This document shows positions 8,288-17,260 of a DNA stretch of 64,000 nucleotides, one piece after another. The notes under the pieces were generated by a model. It did not search any database and was not told where the DNA came from. It saw nothing but the letters and a program-made list of their open reading frames with translations. Position numbers and translations under genes: made by a program. The DNA comes from Neobacillus bataviensis. GTDB taxonomy: Bacteria; Bacillota; Bacilli; Bacillales_B; DSM-18226. Positions within the stretch are counted from its first letter, which is position 1. Each line of letters begins with the position of its first letter. The stretch lies in NCBI RefSeq assembly GCF_019969725.1, contig NZ_JAHXYW010000008.1, forward strand, positions 1 through 64,000, written 5' to 3'.

Positions 8288-9316
8288 TTAAATCGCCTCT
8301 TTCTTACCGGATGCTTGGGATTTTTCAATTAAGCTAGTTAATTTTTCATAAGCTGCACCGGTATCAATGATTTCCCTGGCTGTTTGAATTCCGTCCTTAA
8401 TGGAATTTGCTTTGCCCGCTGTAAAAATCCCCATTCCTGCATTAAGCAATACCGTATCACGATAAGCACCTTTTTCACCTTTTAACACTTTGATTAAAAT
8501 TTCGGCATTATCTTTTGAATCTCCACCTTTAATACAGCTATTATCATATTGCGGGAGATTTACCTCTTCAGGATGGAAAGATTGGTAGGTTATGATTCCA
8601 TCCTCTAAAAGAGTGAGATGGTTTTCTCCTTGCAGGGAAGCTTCGTCCATAAATCCTGCCCCATTAATGACAATGGCTCGCTTACGGCCTAACTTCTTTA
8701 GGACATCGGCAAACACATTTAATAAGTCTCTTCGATACACACCGAGCAATTGATAGTCTAAATCAATCGGATTTGTCAGCGGCCCGATAAAATTAAACAC
8801 TGTTGGTATTTTCAATTGTTTTCGAACGGTCATTACTTTTTTCAATTTTGGATGGACGTTCGGCGCAAATAAAAAGGATAATCCGATTTCTTGAAGAATT
8901 TCCTCTGTTCTTTCTGCTGGCAGATTTAAATTCACCCCTAAGTACTCTAAAACATCGGCACTTCCAGTCTTGCTCGAAACACTTCTATTTCCATGTTTGG
9001 CAACAGGGATTCCGGCACCAGCAATTACAAAAGCAGAGGTTGTGCTGACATTAAAACTTGAGGAACCATCCCCCCCTGTTCCGCAATTATCAATAACACC
9101 CGGCAATCTCTTTTTAAAGGTAAGGGTATTGGCCTTCATGGCTTTAACAATACCCGTAATTTCCTCAACTGTTTCTCCCTTGGATTTCAACCCCATTAGA
9201 AAGGCAGCGATTTCTGATTCTGAAACTTCTTCACCCAAGATGAAATCGACTGCTTCTTTCATCTGGCTTTCAGAAAATGATTCACGCTCAGCTAACTGGA
9301 GTAAATAATTCTTCAT
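8288..9316 (-). CDS. trpD: Anthranilate phosphoribosyltransferase
   Basis: 342 residues. Transfers phosphoribose from PRPP to anthranilate. The PRPP signature DNCGTGGDG, then KHGNRSVSSKTGSADVLE and the acidic pocket segment GFMDEASL, are present. It begins inside the trpG gene (29-base overlap, different frame) with GAGGACAA upstream of its ATG, so trpG and trpD are translationally linked but not fused. Confidence 0.96.
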   Translation of the reverse strand: MKNYLLQLAERESFSESQMKEAVDFILGEEVSESEIAAFLMGLKSKGETVEEITGIVKAMKANTLTFKKRLPGVIDNCGTGGDGSSSFNVSTTSAFVIAGAGIPVAKHGNRSVSSKTGSADVLEYLGVNLNLPAERTEEILQEIGLSFLFAPNVHPKLKKVMTVRKQLKIPTVFNFIGPLTNPIDLDYQLLGVYRRDLLNVFADVLKKLGRKRAIVINGAGFMDEASLQGENHLTLLEDGIITYQSFHPEEVNLPQYDNSCIKGGDSKDNAEILIKVLKGEKGAYRDTVLLNAGMGIFTAGKANSIKDGIQTAREIIDTGAAYEKLTSLIEKSQASGKKEAI

Positions 9317-9899
9317 TTGTCCTCATCCTTTCGATCTCAAGTAAAAAGTTTTTCAATATTTGTTTTCCAGCCGGCGTTCCAATTGACTCGGGATGGAACT
9401 GCAGACCATATACTGGATAATTTCGATGCTTTATCGCCATAATTTCTTGGTCTTCACTTGACTCTGCAACACTTTCGAGGACTTCAGGCATACTGCTTTT
9501 CTCAATAATCAAGGAGTGATAGCGCATGACTTCCAATATGTCAGGAAGATCTTTAAAAACCCCTTCACCATTGTGCGAAATGATGGATGTTTTACCATGT
9601 TTGATTAATTCTGCCCTTTGAATTTTCCCTCCAAAAGCCGCTCCAATCGCCTGATGGCCAAGGCAGATTCCTAAGATTGGGAACTGATTATAATAGGTTT
9701 TAATCACTTCAATACAAATTCCGGCATCCTCAGGTTTACCTGGTCCAGGTGAGAGGATTATTGCTTTAGGTTTTAATTCTTTAATTTTGTCAACGGTTAG
9801 CTGGTTGTTTCTAACTACCTCAACCTCTTCCCCGATTTCACCTAAATACTGATAAAGGTTGTATGTGAAGGAGTCAAAGTTATCAATCAGTAAAATCAT
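9288..9899 (-). CDS. trpG: Anthranilate synthase, glutamine amidotransferase component
   Basis: 203 residues, class I glutamine amidotransferase. Nucleophile Cys is in GICLGHQ and the His/Glu pair in FHPES; it also has the NFDSFTYN N-terminus and LSPGPGKP oxyanion segment. It supplies ammonia to TrpE. It overlaps trpE by 4 bases. In B. subtilis this subunit is shared with folate synthesis and encoded outside the trp operon; here a dedicated copy is in the operon. Confidence 0.95.
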   Translation of the reverse strand: MILLIDNFDSFTYNLYQYLGEIGEEVEVVRNNQLTVDKIKELKPKAIILSPGPGKPEDAGICIEVIKTYYNQFPILGICLGHQAIGAAFGGKIQRAELIKHGKTSIISHNGEGVFKDLPDILEVMRYHSLIIEKSSMPEVLESVAESSEDQEIMAIKHRNYPVYGLQFHPESIGTPAGKQILKNFLLEIERMRTNEELFTPVS

Positions 9900-11284
9900 T
9901 TCTCACCCTCCAAAAAGGAATTTAATTTATTTAACGTTTCTTGGTATTCTGATTCCGGGTTAGAGTCGTACACAATCCCTGCACCAGCTTGAATATAGGC
10001 ATTGCCCTCCTTTAAAACCATCGTTCTGATGGCCAAGGCAAAATCCATATCCCCGTTAGCTGATACATAACCAATCGCACCTGAATATAGGCCTCTTTTT
10101 GACTTTTCCAAGGAGTTAATGATCTCCATTGCCCTAACCTTAGGAGCACCTGAAACAGTCCCCGCCGGTAAGCACGCTGCCAAGGCATCTATTGCAGTTT
10201 TATTCGAATTTAGAACCCCGCTCACTTCTGAGACCAAGTGCATTACATGACGGTATTTTTCAACTGCCATATACTTATCAACTTGAACGGTACCAAAATC
10301 GCAAATTTTTCCAAGATCATTTCGGCCAAGATCGACCAGCATCTTATGTTCAGCTAATTCTTTTTCATCACTTTTTAACTCTTCTTCAATTAATAAATCC
10401 TCATCATTGTTTCTGCCTCGTCTTTTTGTACCTGCAATAGGATTGGAAATGACCTTATTCCCCCTTGTTTTTATCAAGCTCTCCGGTGATGATCCAATTA
10501 CGGTATAGGCCGCAAAATCGATGTAGAACATATACGGAGTTGGATTATGTGCTCGATGCTTCCGGTAAAGGGATAAAGGGTCTCCGGCAAAGGCTGACTT
10601 CATTCTTCTCGAAAGGACCACTTGAAAGATATCACCTGCTAAAATATGCTCTTTTGCTATTTCAACATTTTTGAGAAAGACCTCTCGACTTGTTTCAGAA
10701 TCAAATCCAGAAAATTGAAAGGGCTCCTCATTTTGATAGAAGGTAGGTTTTTTTAGTTCCTCAATCCTCTGATTTATCCGTATTTCTATTTCTGTTATCT
10801 GATTTTCTTCAGAAAGCTGGCATCCGCAAATCATTACCTTTTCTTCAAGATGGTCAAAAACGATAACTTCTTCATAAAACATTAAGTGGACATCCGGCAT
10901 TTCCATTCCATTTGGGAATTCATCTCCAATAACTTCATACTGTCGGATTATGTCGTATCCTACATATCCAACTGCTCCTCCAATAAACGGAAATGGCAGC
11001 TCTTCCAGGCTTTTATTCGGTAATAACTCTTTTAAAACCTCAATTGGATTTCCCTGCACTACTTTTTTTTCACCAACCCGATTGAAAATTTCATTAGAAT
11101 CCCCTTTAGAAATAAGCTCAAAGGCTGGATCTGCACCAATAAAGGAATATCGGCCAGAGTCATTGTATTTATGAGAACTTTCCAACAAGAATTTTTTGTT
11201 ACCGCTAATTTTTTGTAAAATCGATATCGGTGTAAGAGTATCTCCTTTTATTTCTTGTACGATATATTTGGATTTTGTTGTCAT
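9896..11284 (-). CDS. trpE: Anthranilate synthase, chorismate-binding component
   Basis: 462 residues. Converts chorismate to anthranilate with TrpG. Visible: an N-terminal feedback region with LLESSHKY, then the chorismate-binding core with IFQVVLSRR, SSPESL, PIAGTKRRG, HKMLVDLGRND and PAGTVSGAPK. Start at 11284 follows AGAAGGGAGC closely. An open frame continues 38 codons further upstream, but that is T-box RNA (terminator helix), not protein. First gene of trpEGDCFBA. Confidence 0.95.
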   Translation of the reverse strand: MTTKSKYIVQEIKGDTLTPISILQKISGNKKFLLESSHKYNDSGRYSFIGADPAFELISKGDSNEIFNRVGEKKVVQGNPIEVLKELLPNKSLEELPFPFIGGAVGYVGYDIIRQYEVIGDEFPNGMEMPDVHLMFYEEVIVFDHLEEKVMICGCQLSEENQITEIEIRINQRIEELKKPTFYQNEEPFQFSGFDSETSREVFLKNVEIAKEHILAGDIFQVVLSRRMKSAFAGDPLSLYRKHRAHNPTPYMFYIDFAAYTVIGSSPESLIKTRGNKVISNPIAGTKRRGRNNDEDLLIEEELKSDEKELAEHKMLVDLGRNDLGKICDFGTVQVDKYMAVEKYRHVMHLVSEVSGVLNSNKTAIDALAACLPAGTVSGAPKVRAMEIINSLEKSKRGLYSGAIGYVSANGDMDFALAIRTMVLKEGNAYIQAGAGIVYDSNPESEYQETLNKLNSFLEGEK

Positions 11285-11309
11285 ATTATAGCTCCCTTCT
11301 GAATAAAAA

Positions 11310-11610
11310 AAATCGCCCTCTATATGCGCAGGGAAAAATTGCGCATATAGAGGACGATTCTCGGACCGTGGTGCCACCTCCATTTGAAGCAGAACCAACC
11401 TGCTTCCTCTTTCGGATACAGAATAATTTCATTCGATATCCTATCCTTTTAACGGTGGAATTCCGTGCATCCCTACTTTTGGTTCAAGATGCCTCTCACA
11501 AGTCCATTCCACAAATCCTTTCTTATCGGGCTCTCACCATCCCCGACTCTCTGGAAAGAAACAAAAATGTGTACTCCTCTTGCTCATCGATATTTCTATA
11601 TTGATTTGTA
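11310..11610 (-). promoter_or_regulatory. Second tryptophan T-box riboswitch (proximal to trpE)
   Basis: Leader with an AGAGAG-type stem I start, a specifier loop containing UGG (Trp codon; complement at 11504-11506), the conserved T-box GGTGGCACCACGG (11366-11378 on the opposite strand) and a terminator stem of about 15 bp (11315-11329 with 11341-11355) followed by T8. Uncharged tRNA-Trp should stabilise the antiterminator. Known T-box rules fit throughout. Confidence 0.9.
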
Positions 11611-11621
11611 AATACAAAAAG

Positions 11622-11897
11622 GCCTTCCATCCAAAAAAGGACGGAAGACCCGTGGTGCCACCTTCATTAGCTAAAAATTAGCTCTCTTTACCGATATCGA
11701 AGCAAAAAGCTTTAATATCTGTCTCTTGTAACGATGAGATCTTCGCCAAAGCCTACTGACCAATCAAGGAGGTTCGGTTTGGAGGCTCGGAAGTCCATTC
11801 CCTTAAACGTCAACACTGATTTACACCAACCATCAGCTCTCTTTAAGAATCCGTTAAAGGTACTATTCTTCGTCAATGCCTTACGTTCATATTATTG
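11622..11897 (-). promoter_or_regulatory. First tryptophan T-box riboswitch (distal to trpE)
   Basis: Same architecture as the proximal copy: AGAGAGC near the stem I base, specifier AATGGAC with UGG (complement at 11795-11797), T-box at 11650-11662 and a terminator stem CTTCCGTCC / GGATGGAAG (11624-11632 with 11639-11647) followed by a T-rich run. Two T-boxes in series should sharpen the response to uncharged tRNA-Trp. B. cereus-group trp operons use the same design. Confidence 0.9.
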
Positions 11898-11903
11898 TTT
11901 ATT

Positions 11904-11933
11904 ATATTATTACAGTTAATCCATCATTGTCAA
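11904..11933 (-). promoter_or_regulatory. trp operon promoter (sigma-A)
   Basis: Minus strand TTGACA (11928-11933) and TAATAT (11904-11909) with 18-base spacing, placing the start just upstream of the first T-box stem I. Confidence 0.65.
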
Positions 11934-12065
11934 GGATAAATTTTTTTAATCTTCGAAATCATCTTTAAAATATTTAAATCAACTTCCATTTAAAGGATTA
12001 GTTTTTTAAAACCGATTAAGTGAATATTAACAGTAGAAAATAATTTAAGGCGGGATCGAAGATTA

Positions 12066-13340
12066 ATGGAACATATTGAACAGTTAGGCCAAAATCCGCG
12101 AGCTGAAAAAAAGAAACAGTCTCGGGCAGGGCAAAAGAGGTCCAATGAGGTTTCAAGCCAAAAGTGGGCCATTGTCTCGCTATCTTCCATTCCTTTAGTG
12201 ATGACCTTGGGAAATTCGATGCTAATTCCAGTTTTGCCAACTATGGAAAAAAAATTATCGATTTCTTCTTTTCAAACCAGTATGATCATTACGGTATATT
12301 CTATTGTTGCTATTTTTTTAATCCCAGTTGCCGGATATTTGTCTGATCATATTGGCAGAAAAAAGGTCATTATTCCAAGTCTTATCATCGCCGGGATTGG
12401 CGGACTGCTATCAGGCTGGGCCGCTTGGAAATTAGATAATCCATATTGGCTGATTTTAATTGGGCGTGCACTTCAGGGTGTGGGTGCCGCCGGAGCAGCT
12501 CCAATTGTCATGCCGCTCGTCGGCGATATGTTTAAGAATGATGACGATGTCAGCTGTACACTTGGTTTAATTGAAACCTCCAACACCTTTGGAAAAGTTT
12601 TAAGTCCGATTCTGGGGGCATTTTTAGCTGGATTTATTTGGTTTTTACCTTTCTTCTCTTTTCCAGTTTTTTGTGGTATTTCTGTGTTAATGATGATTTT
12701 TCTTGTTAAATGTCCCAAAAAATCTGATAAACCAGTCCCATTTAAGGATTTTTTTATTAATGTCAAGAAAACTTTTACGGAAAAAGGTCGTTGGCTTTAT
12801 GCCATCTTTTTTATTGGCGGCATTCTCATGCTCGTTCTATTTGGGATACTTTTCTACCTTTCTGAAATATTCGAAACGAAATATGGAATAAAGGATATCA
12901 AAAAAGGCTTCTTTTTAGCATTACCACTTGGGGCACTTTGTTTATCATCCTTTATAAGCGGCAAGGTAATAAAAAAAAATAAAGTATTAATGAAATGGTT
13001 AACCTTTGGTGGAATGGTTGCTGCGGCATTCTCCATCGCTGCCCTCTGGTTTTCGATTAAGCTTTGGTACATGCTTACGATGTTCTTGATTAGCGGGGTA
13101 GGAATCGGGATTGGACTCCCCTGTCTTGATGCTTTAATAACCGAGGGTGTTGAGAAGGAAGAGCGCGGAACTATTACTTCCATTTACAGTTCAATGAGGT
13201 TTATCGGAGTAGCGGCTGGACCTCCGATTATTGCTTTGTTTATGAAGCATTCAAACCACTGGATTTTTATCCTTCTTAGCAGTTTAAGTATTTTGGCTGC
13301 CTTGGTCGCTTTGAAAGCCATTAAACCGAAAGAGAGCTGA
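12066..13340 (+). CDS. MFS transporter, DHA1-type drug/metabolite exporter
   Basis: 424 residues with about 12 predicted membrane helices after a charged 35-residue N-terminal tail. Motif A is clear in the first half (GYLSDHIGRKK), with GRALQGVGAAGAAP matching motif C-like sequence of the drug:H+ antiporter (12-TMS) group. Substrate is unknown. It is transcribed away from the trp operon and has its own terminator, so it is probably monocistronic. AAGGCGGG lies upstream of the ATG. Confidence 0.82.
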   Translation: MEHIEQLGQNPRAEKKKQSRAGQKRSNEVSSQKWAIVSLSSIPLVMTLGNSMLIPVLPTMEKKLSISSFQTSMIITVYSIVAIFLIPVAGYLSDHIGRKKVIIPSLIIAGIGGLLSGWAAWKLDNPYWLILIGRALQGVGAAGAAPIVMPLVGDMFKNDDDVSCTLGLIETSNTFGKVLSPILGAFLAGFIWFLPFFSFPVFCGISVLMMIFLVKCPKKSDKPVPFKDFFINVKKTFTEKGRWLYAIFFIGGILMLVLFGILFYLSEIFETKYGIKDIKKGFFLALPLGALCLSSFISGKVIKKNKVLMKWLTFGGMVAAAFSIAALWFSIKLWYMLTMFLISGVGIGIGLPCLDALITEGVEKEERGTITSIYSSMRFIGVAAGPPIIALFMKHSNHWIFILLSSLSILAALVALKAIKPKES

Positions 13341-13359
13341 GGAATATGTCCTCAGCTCT
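13333..13359 (+). terminator. Terminator of the MFS gene
   Basis: 11-bp perfect stem AGAGCTGAGGA / TCCTCAGCTCT, loop of 5, then TCTTTATAATT. It overlaps the stop codon. Confidence 0.85.
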
Positions 13360-13399
13360 TCTTTATAATTCATAATTCATTGGCTCTTTTATACTAGTT

Positions 13400-13525
13400 G
13401 TTGATTTGCGCTCCTAGCGCGAGCGGTTCGCGGGCGTGCCGGGGAGCCTCCTCGGCGCTTTGGCGCCTGGGGGTCTCCCCTGCCCCGTACTCCCGCGAGT
13501 CTTCGCACCTCCCTCTCCAATCAAC
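13400..13525. repeat. GC-rich dispersed intergenic repeat bounded by GTTGATT / AATCAAC
   Basis: 126-bp block much richer in G+C than its surroundings. Ends form a 7-bp inverted repeat (GTTGATT, AATCAAC). Inside are nested complementary segments: CGCGGG with CCCGCG, GGGGAG with CTCCCC, and a central GGCGC-TTTG-GCGCC hairpin, so the whole block could fold as one long imperfect hairpin. I recall similar elements scattered between genes of many Bacillaceae. No coding capacity. Confidence 0.7.
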
Positions 13526-13556
13526 AGCGTTAAAATAAACAATTGCCTAACAGCGC

Positions 13557-14354
13557 CTATTCTTTTAGTCTTGGTTTAGCTGGATCACAGTTTGGCATTT
13601 CTGTGTTGGTTGATTCTGCTAATTTCATGAGGTAATAACACTCTTCTCGTGACATATGGTCTGCCATTAGTGGTGAGAACGTACCAAGAGCTTGAGCACT
13701 TAGTTCTAATTCTTCAATTTCATGGAGGAAATTTCGAAATAATTTAATTTCTAAGACAGCATCTGAATTCATTTTATCCAAGGCTGGAAATGAGGTGATG
13801 TTCGTCCTTAAATAGCCAGCCAATTCAACTGCTTTTAAATAAAAATCTTCAAAATGCTTAGTATACAAATCACTTTTTTCTTTCAGCCTTTTTTCCACTC
13901 CGTCTAAATTGGAAGAAATCGCGCCTGCATGCCCGGCAGCATCCAATAACCAAACAAGATGATGATGAAGTTCATGATAAACTGGCGGAAGCTTGCCTGT
14001 TTTTAAGTGTGTTATGATCCGTAAATATTCTTCTAATTCATTGACCATATGATTAAGAAAAGTTGGAGAAAGATGGATTTTTATCCTACTAATTAAATGC
14101 CTTTTAAGTAAACTTAATTTAAATTCCCGGAGTTTTAGGACTTCTGTTTCAGCATTAGCCGTTAATTGTACTACATCTGCTGTTTTTACCTGCCCAAGAA
14201 GCGTATCAAAAGTTTGAATAAAGGCTGCCGCTTTTTCGATTTCCTCTTTTTCTACGGGTGCTAAAGCCTCTAGAATAAACCGGGAATGATCCCCTAATAT
14301 TTGGAGCCAGAATCGATGCTCAAATCGTGCTGTTTTCTCAAAATCATCATTCAT
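13557..14354 (-). CDS. DUF2935 family protein
   Basis: 265 residues, mostly helical, soluble. The N-terminal FEHRFWLQILGDHSRFILEAL and a second half with ELHHHLVWLLDAAGHAGAI look like two copies of a four-helix DUF2935 unit, each with His/Glu residues that could hold a metal (E..H, H..D). B. subtilis and relatives carry such proteins without a known role. Transcribed alone. Confidence 0.75.
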   Translation of the reverse strand: MNDDFEKTARFEHRFWLQILGDHSRFILEALAPVEKEEIEKAAAFIQTFDTLLGQVKTADVVQLTANAETEVLKLREFKLSLLKRHLISRIKIHLSPTFLNHMVNELEEYLRIITHLKTGKLPPVYHELHHHLVWLLDAAGHAGAISSNLDGVEKRLKEKSDLYTKHFEDFYLKAVELAGYLRTNITSFPALDKMNSDAVLEIKLFRNFLHEIEELELSAQALGTFSPLMADHMSREECYYLMKLAESTNTEMPNCDPAKPRLKE

Positions 14355-14433
14355 GATAATGCCCCCTCAGGTCAAAATACACATACCAATCTGATGTTAT
14401 TCTGGCTGGTTACAATTTATGATAAAAAAATAT

Positions 14434-14456
14434 GCCGGCAAACAAGGTTTACCGGC
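14434..14456 (-). terminator. Terminator of the fru operon
   Basis: GCCGGTAAAC / GTTTGCCGGC stem (one G-T pair) on the minus strand, followed by ATATTTTTTTATC, just after the fruA stop. Confidence 0.8.
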
Positions 14457-14468
14457 TTTTTTCAAAAA

Positions 14469-16331
14469 TTATTTCACTGGTTTCTTAAGGAAACCGATTA
14501 AAAGCGCTGATACGACCGAGCCAATTAGAATGGCCATGGCATATAGTAATGCACCATTTTCTACTAATGGGACAACGAATATCCCGCCATGCGGAGCACG
14601 TAGTCCGATTCCAAATGCCATTGATAACGCTCCAGCAATGGCCGAACCTGCCATAACGGAAGGAATAACGCGTAGCGGATCTGCTGCAGCAAATGGAATT
14701 GCTCCCTCTGTAATAAAGGATAAGCCCATAACATAACAAGCCTTACCTGCATCTCTATCTTGGTCGTTAAATTTATTTTTAAAAATAGTTGTTGCGATAG
14801 CGATTGCGAGCGGCGGCACCATTCCTGCTGCCATAATTGCCGCCATTGGCTCATATACCCCACTTGCCAATAAACCTGTTCCAAAAACATACGCTGCTTT
14901 ATTTACCGGACCACCCATGTCAAAAGACATCATCAAACCAAGAACAATACCTAACAACACAGCATTACCTGTTCCAAGACCTGTTAACCAAGCGGCAATT
15001 TCCTTGTTAATCCAAGCCACAGGATTATTAACGACATAGTGCATCAAAAACCCAGTAATCGCAATGCCTAACAAAGGATAAATCAAAATACTTTTAATTC
15101 CCTCAAGCGAACGTGGAAGGCCTGCAAATACTCTCTTTAAAAGAAGTACAATATATCCTGCAAGAAAACCGGCAATCAAACCACCAAGGAAGCCTGCTCC
15201 GCCATGAGCTGCCATCATACCGCCTACCATACCTGGAGCGAAACCTGGTCGATCGGCAATGCTTAGGGCGATAAAACCGGCAAGAACAGGGACGATAAGT
15301 GCAAATGCATTATCACCGCCAATTGCCTTGATTACTGCCGCAATTGGATTGTAGGATGGGTCATCCGGGTTAGCGGAATTATAACCAAACATAAAGCTGA
15401 TGGCAATTAGAATACCACCGCCGACAACAAACGGAAGCATGTTGGAGACACCGTTCATTAAATGCTTGTAAAAGCCTGATCGTGGAGCTTTTTGTTCAGA
15501 TGATTTTTCACTTTGGCCGCCATTTCCATTATAAATGGGAGCATCCTGTTTTACTGCACGGTTAATTAATTGTTCCGGACGGCGAATTCCATCAGCAACT
15601 GCAGCTTGAATCACATGTTTGCCTTTGAATCTTTCCATTTCCACATTGATATCAGCAGCAATAATGACCGCTGCAGCATTTTCAATTTCATCCTTCGTTA
15701 GAACATTCTTTGCGCCGCCTGAACCATTTGTTTCAACCTTAATGTCTACTCCCAATTCCGCAGCCTTTGCTTTTAAGGAATCTGCTGCCATATAGGTGTG
15801 CGCAATACCAGTTGGACAGCCTGTAACAGCAACGATAAGATCCTTCTTATTGGAAATAACCGTTTCCTGTTTATCTTCTTTATCAAATCGGTTAATCGTA
15901 TCGATAACTTCCTCCGCTGAGGTTGCTTTTAAAAGCTCGTACCGTACTTCAGCTTTCATTAACATACCAGAAAGACGGGCCAATGCTTCCAAGTGTGTAT
16001 TATTCGCACCTTCAGGGGCGGCAATCATGAAAAAAAGATGTGCTGGTTTCCCATCTAAGGATTCATAATTTACACCAGAAGCAGATTTACCAAATACAAT
16101 AGCAGCTTCATTAACCGCTTTTGTTTTCGCATGAGGAATGGCAATGCCATCACCAACTCCTGTAGTACTTTGGCCCTCACGCTTTAAAATTGCTGCTTTA
16201 AATTCTGCTTGATCGTTGATTTTTCCAGCATTAAATAAGACCGAAACTAGTTGATCAATTGTCTTTTCTTTTTGATTGCCTTCGATATTTAATAGAATGG
16301 TATTCCGGGATAACAATTCAGTAATTTTCAT
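14469..16331 (-). CDS. fruA: PTS fructose transporter, EIIABC
   Basis: 620 residues, domain order A-B-C. EIIA: phospho-His67 in GIAIPHAKT. EIIB-fru: phospho-Cys172 in VTGCPTGIAHTYMAAD. EIIC from about residue 290: several membrane helices with GGGILIAISFMFG and the conserved PHGGIFV loop near the end. Imports fructose as fructose 1-phosphate, the substrate of the FruK encoded just upstream (14-base gap). Length and order match B. subtilis FruA. Confidence 0.95.
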   Translation of the reverse strand: MKITELLSRNTILLNIEGNQKEKTIDQLVSVLFNAGKINDQAEFKAAILKREGQSTTGVGDGIAIPHAKTKAVNEAAIVFGKSASGVNYESLDGKPAHLFFMIAAPEGANNTHLEALARLSGMLMKAEVRYELLKATSAEEVIDTINRFDKEDKQETVISNKKDLIVAVTGCPTGIAHTYMAADSLKAKAAELGVDIKVETNGSGGAKNVLTKDEIENAAAVIIAADINVEMERFKGKHVIQAAVADGIRRPEQLINRAVKQDAPIYNGNGGQSEKSSEQKAPRSGFYKHLMNGVSNMLPFVVGGGILIAISFMFGYNSANPDDPSYNPIAAVIKAIGGDNAFALIVPVLAGFIALSIADRPGFAPGMVGGMMAAHGGAGFLGGLIAGFLAGYIVLLLKRVFAGLPRSLEGIKSILIYPLLGIAITGFLMHYVVNNPVAWINKEIAAWLTGLGTGNAVLLGIVLGLMMSFDMGGPVNKAAYVFGTGLLASGVYEPMAAIMAAGMVPPLAIAIATTIFKNKFNDQDRDAGKACYVMGLSFITEGAIPFAAADPLRVIPSVMAGSAIAGALSMAFGIGLRAPHGGIFVVPLVENGALLYAMAILIGSVVSALLIGFLKKPVK

Positions 16332-16345
16332 TGCTTTTCTCTCCC

Positions 16346-17260
16346 TTAGAGAATTTCTTTTATTTGCACCTGCGAGAGGAGCTCTTCTACTTTTTCTTTA
16401 GTACATAATCCGAGTGAAAATGCCGTTGCACTTCCTGAGGCTACACTGTATCGAAATGCTTCTTTGAGGTCAGCTGTTCTCTCGTATGCTGCCAGGAATC
16501 CTGCCACCATCGAGTCACCTGCTCCAACTGAATTTTTAACCTCTCCTTTTGGCACTTCAGCCAAATAGGCAATGTTCTCACTTATCAATACAGCACCCTT
16601 TTCTGCAAGTGATACAATTACATTTTGGGCACCCATTTCAGCAAGTTTTTTTCCATATGGGATAACTTCCTCCGCTGAATCAAAAGCAGTGTCAAAAAGT
16701 TCGCCAAGTTCGTGATGATTAGGTTTGATTAAAAATGGTTTATAAGGAAGAACTTTTTTAAGCAGGTCTCCTTCAGCATCGACAACAAATTGTGCTCCTG
16801 TTTCCCCACAAATCTTCACTAGCTCTTCATATGTGGTTTCAGGTAAAGAGGAAGGAATACTTCCTGCCAAAACTAATAAGTCCGATGAGCCTAACTGGCG
16901 AATTTTATCCTTAAGCTGGTGAAAATCTAATTCTGTTATGTTAGGCCCCTTGGCATTAATTTCAGATTCTTGGCCTGTTTTCAGCTTGATATTGATCCGG
17001 GAATCTTCGGCCACCTTCACAAAGTCTGTTTCAATGTTTTCTTTATTTAGGTATTGCTCGATATATGCTCCAGTAAAACCGCCTATAAAGCCAAACGCTT
17101 TACTTTTCGCTCCATATTGTTTTAAAACCCTAGAAACATTAATCCCTTTACCGCCTGGAAACTTTGCTTCACTTACCGTTCGATTTAATTCCCCTAGACT
17201 AAAGCTTTCCAATTGAACAATATAGTCCACCGATGGGTTTAACGTTAATGTGTAAATCAT
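16346..17260 (-). CDS. fruK: 1-phosphofructokinase
   Basis: 304 residues, PfkB/ribokinase fold. N-terminal TLTLNPSVDYIV, GGKGINVSR substrate loop and the catalytic signature VGAGDSMVAGF with its Asp base. Phosphorylates fructose 1-phosphate to fructose 1,6-bisphosphate. Its ATG overlaps the fruR stop by 4 bases, so fruR-fruK-fruA are translationally linked. Confidence 0.95.
   Translation of the reverse strand: MIYTLTLNPSVDYIVQLESFSLGELNRTVSEAKFPGGKGINVSRVLKQYGAKSKAFGFIGGFTGAYIEQYLNKENIETDFVKVAEDSRINIKLKTGQESEINAKGPNITELDFHQLKDKIRQLGSSDLLVLAGSIPSSLPETTYEELVKICGETGAQFVVDAEGDLLKKVLPYKPFLIKPNHHELGELFDTAFDSAEEVIPYGKKLAEMGAQNVIVSLAEKGAVLISENIAYLAEVPKGEVKNSVGAGDSMVAGFLAAYERTADLKEAFRYSVASGSATAFSLGLCTKEKVEELLSQVQIKEIL

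Noticed and set aside
11285..11398. 38-codon N-terminal extension of TrpE
   Set aside because: It translates the T-box terminator helix; the ATG at 11284 has a good ribosome site.
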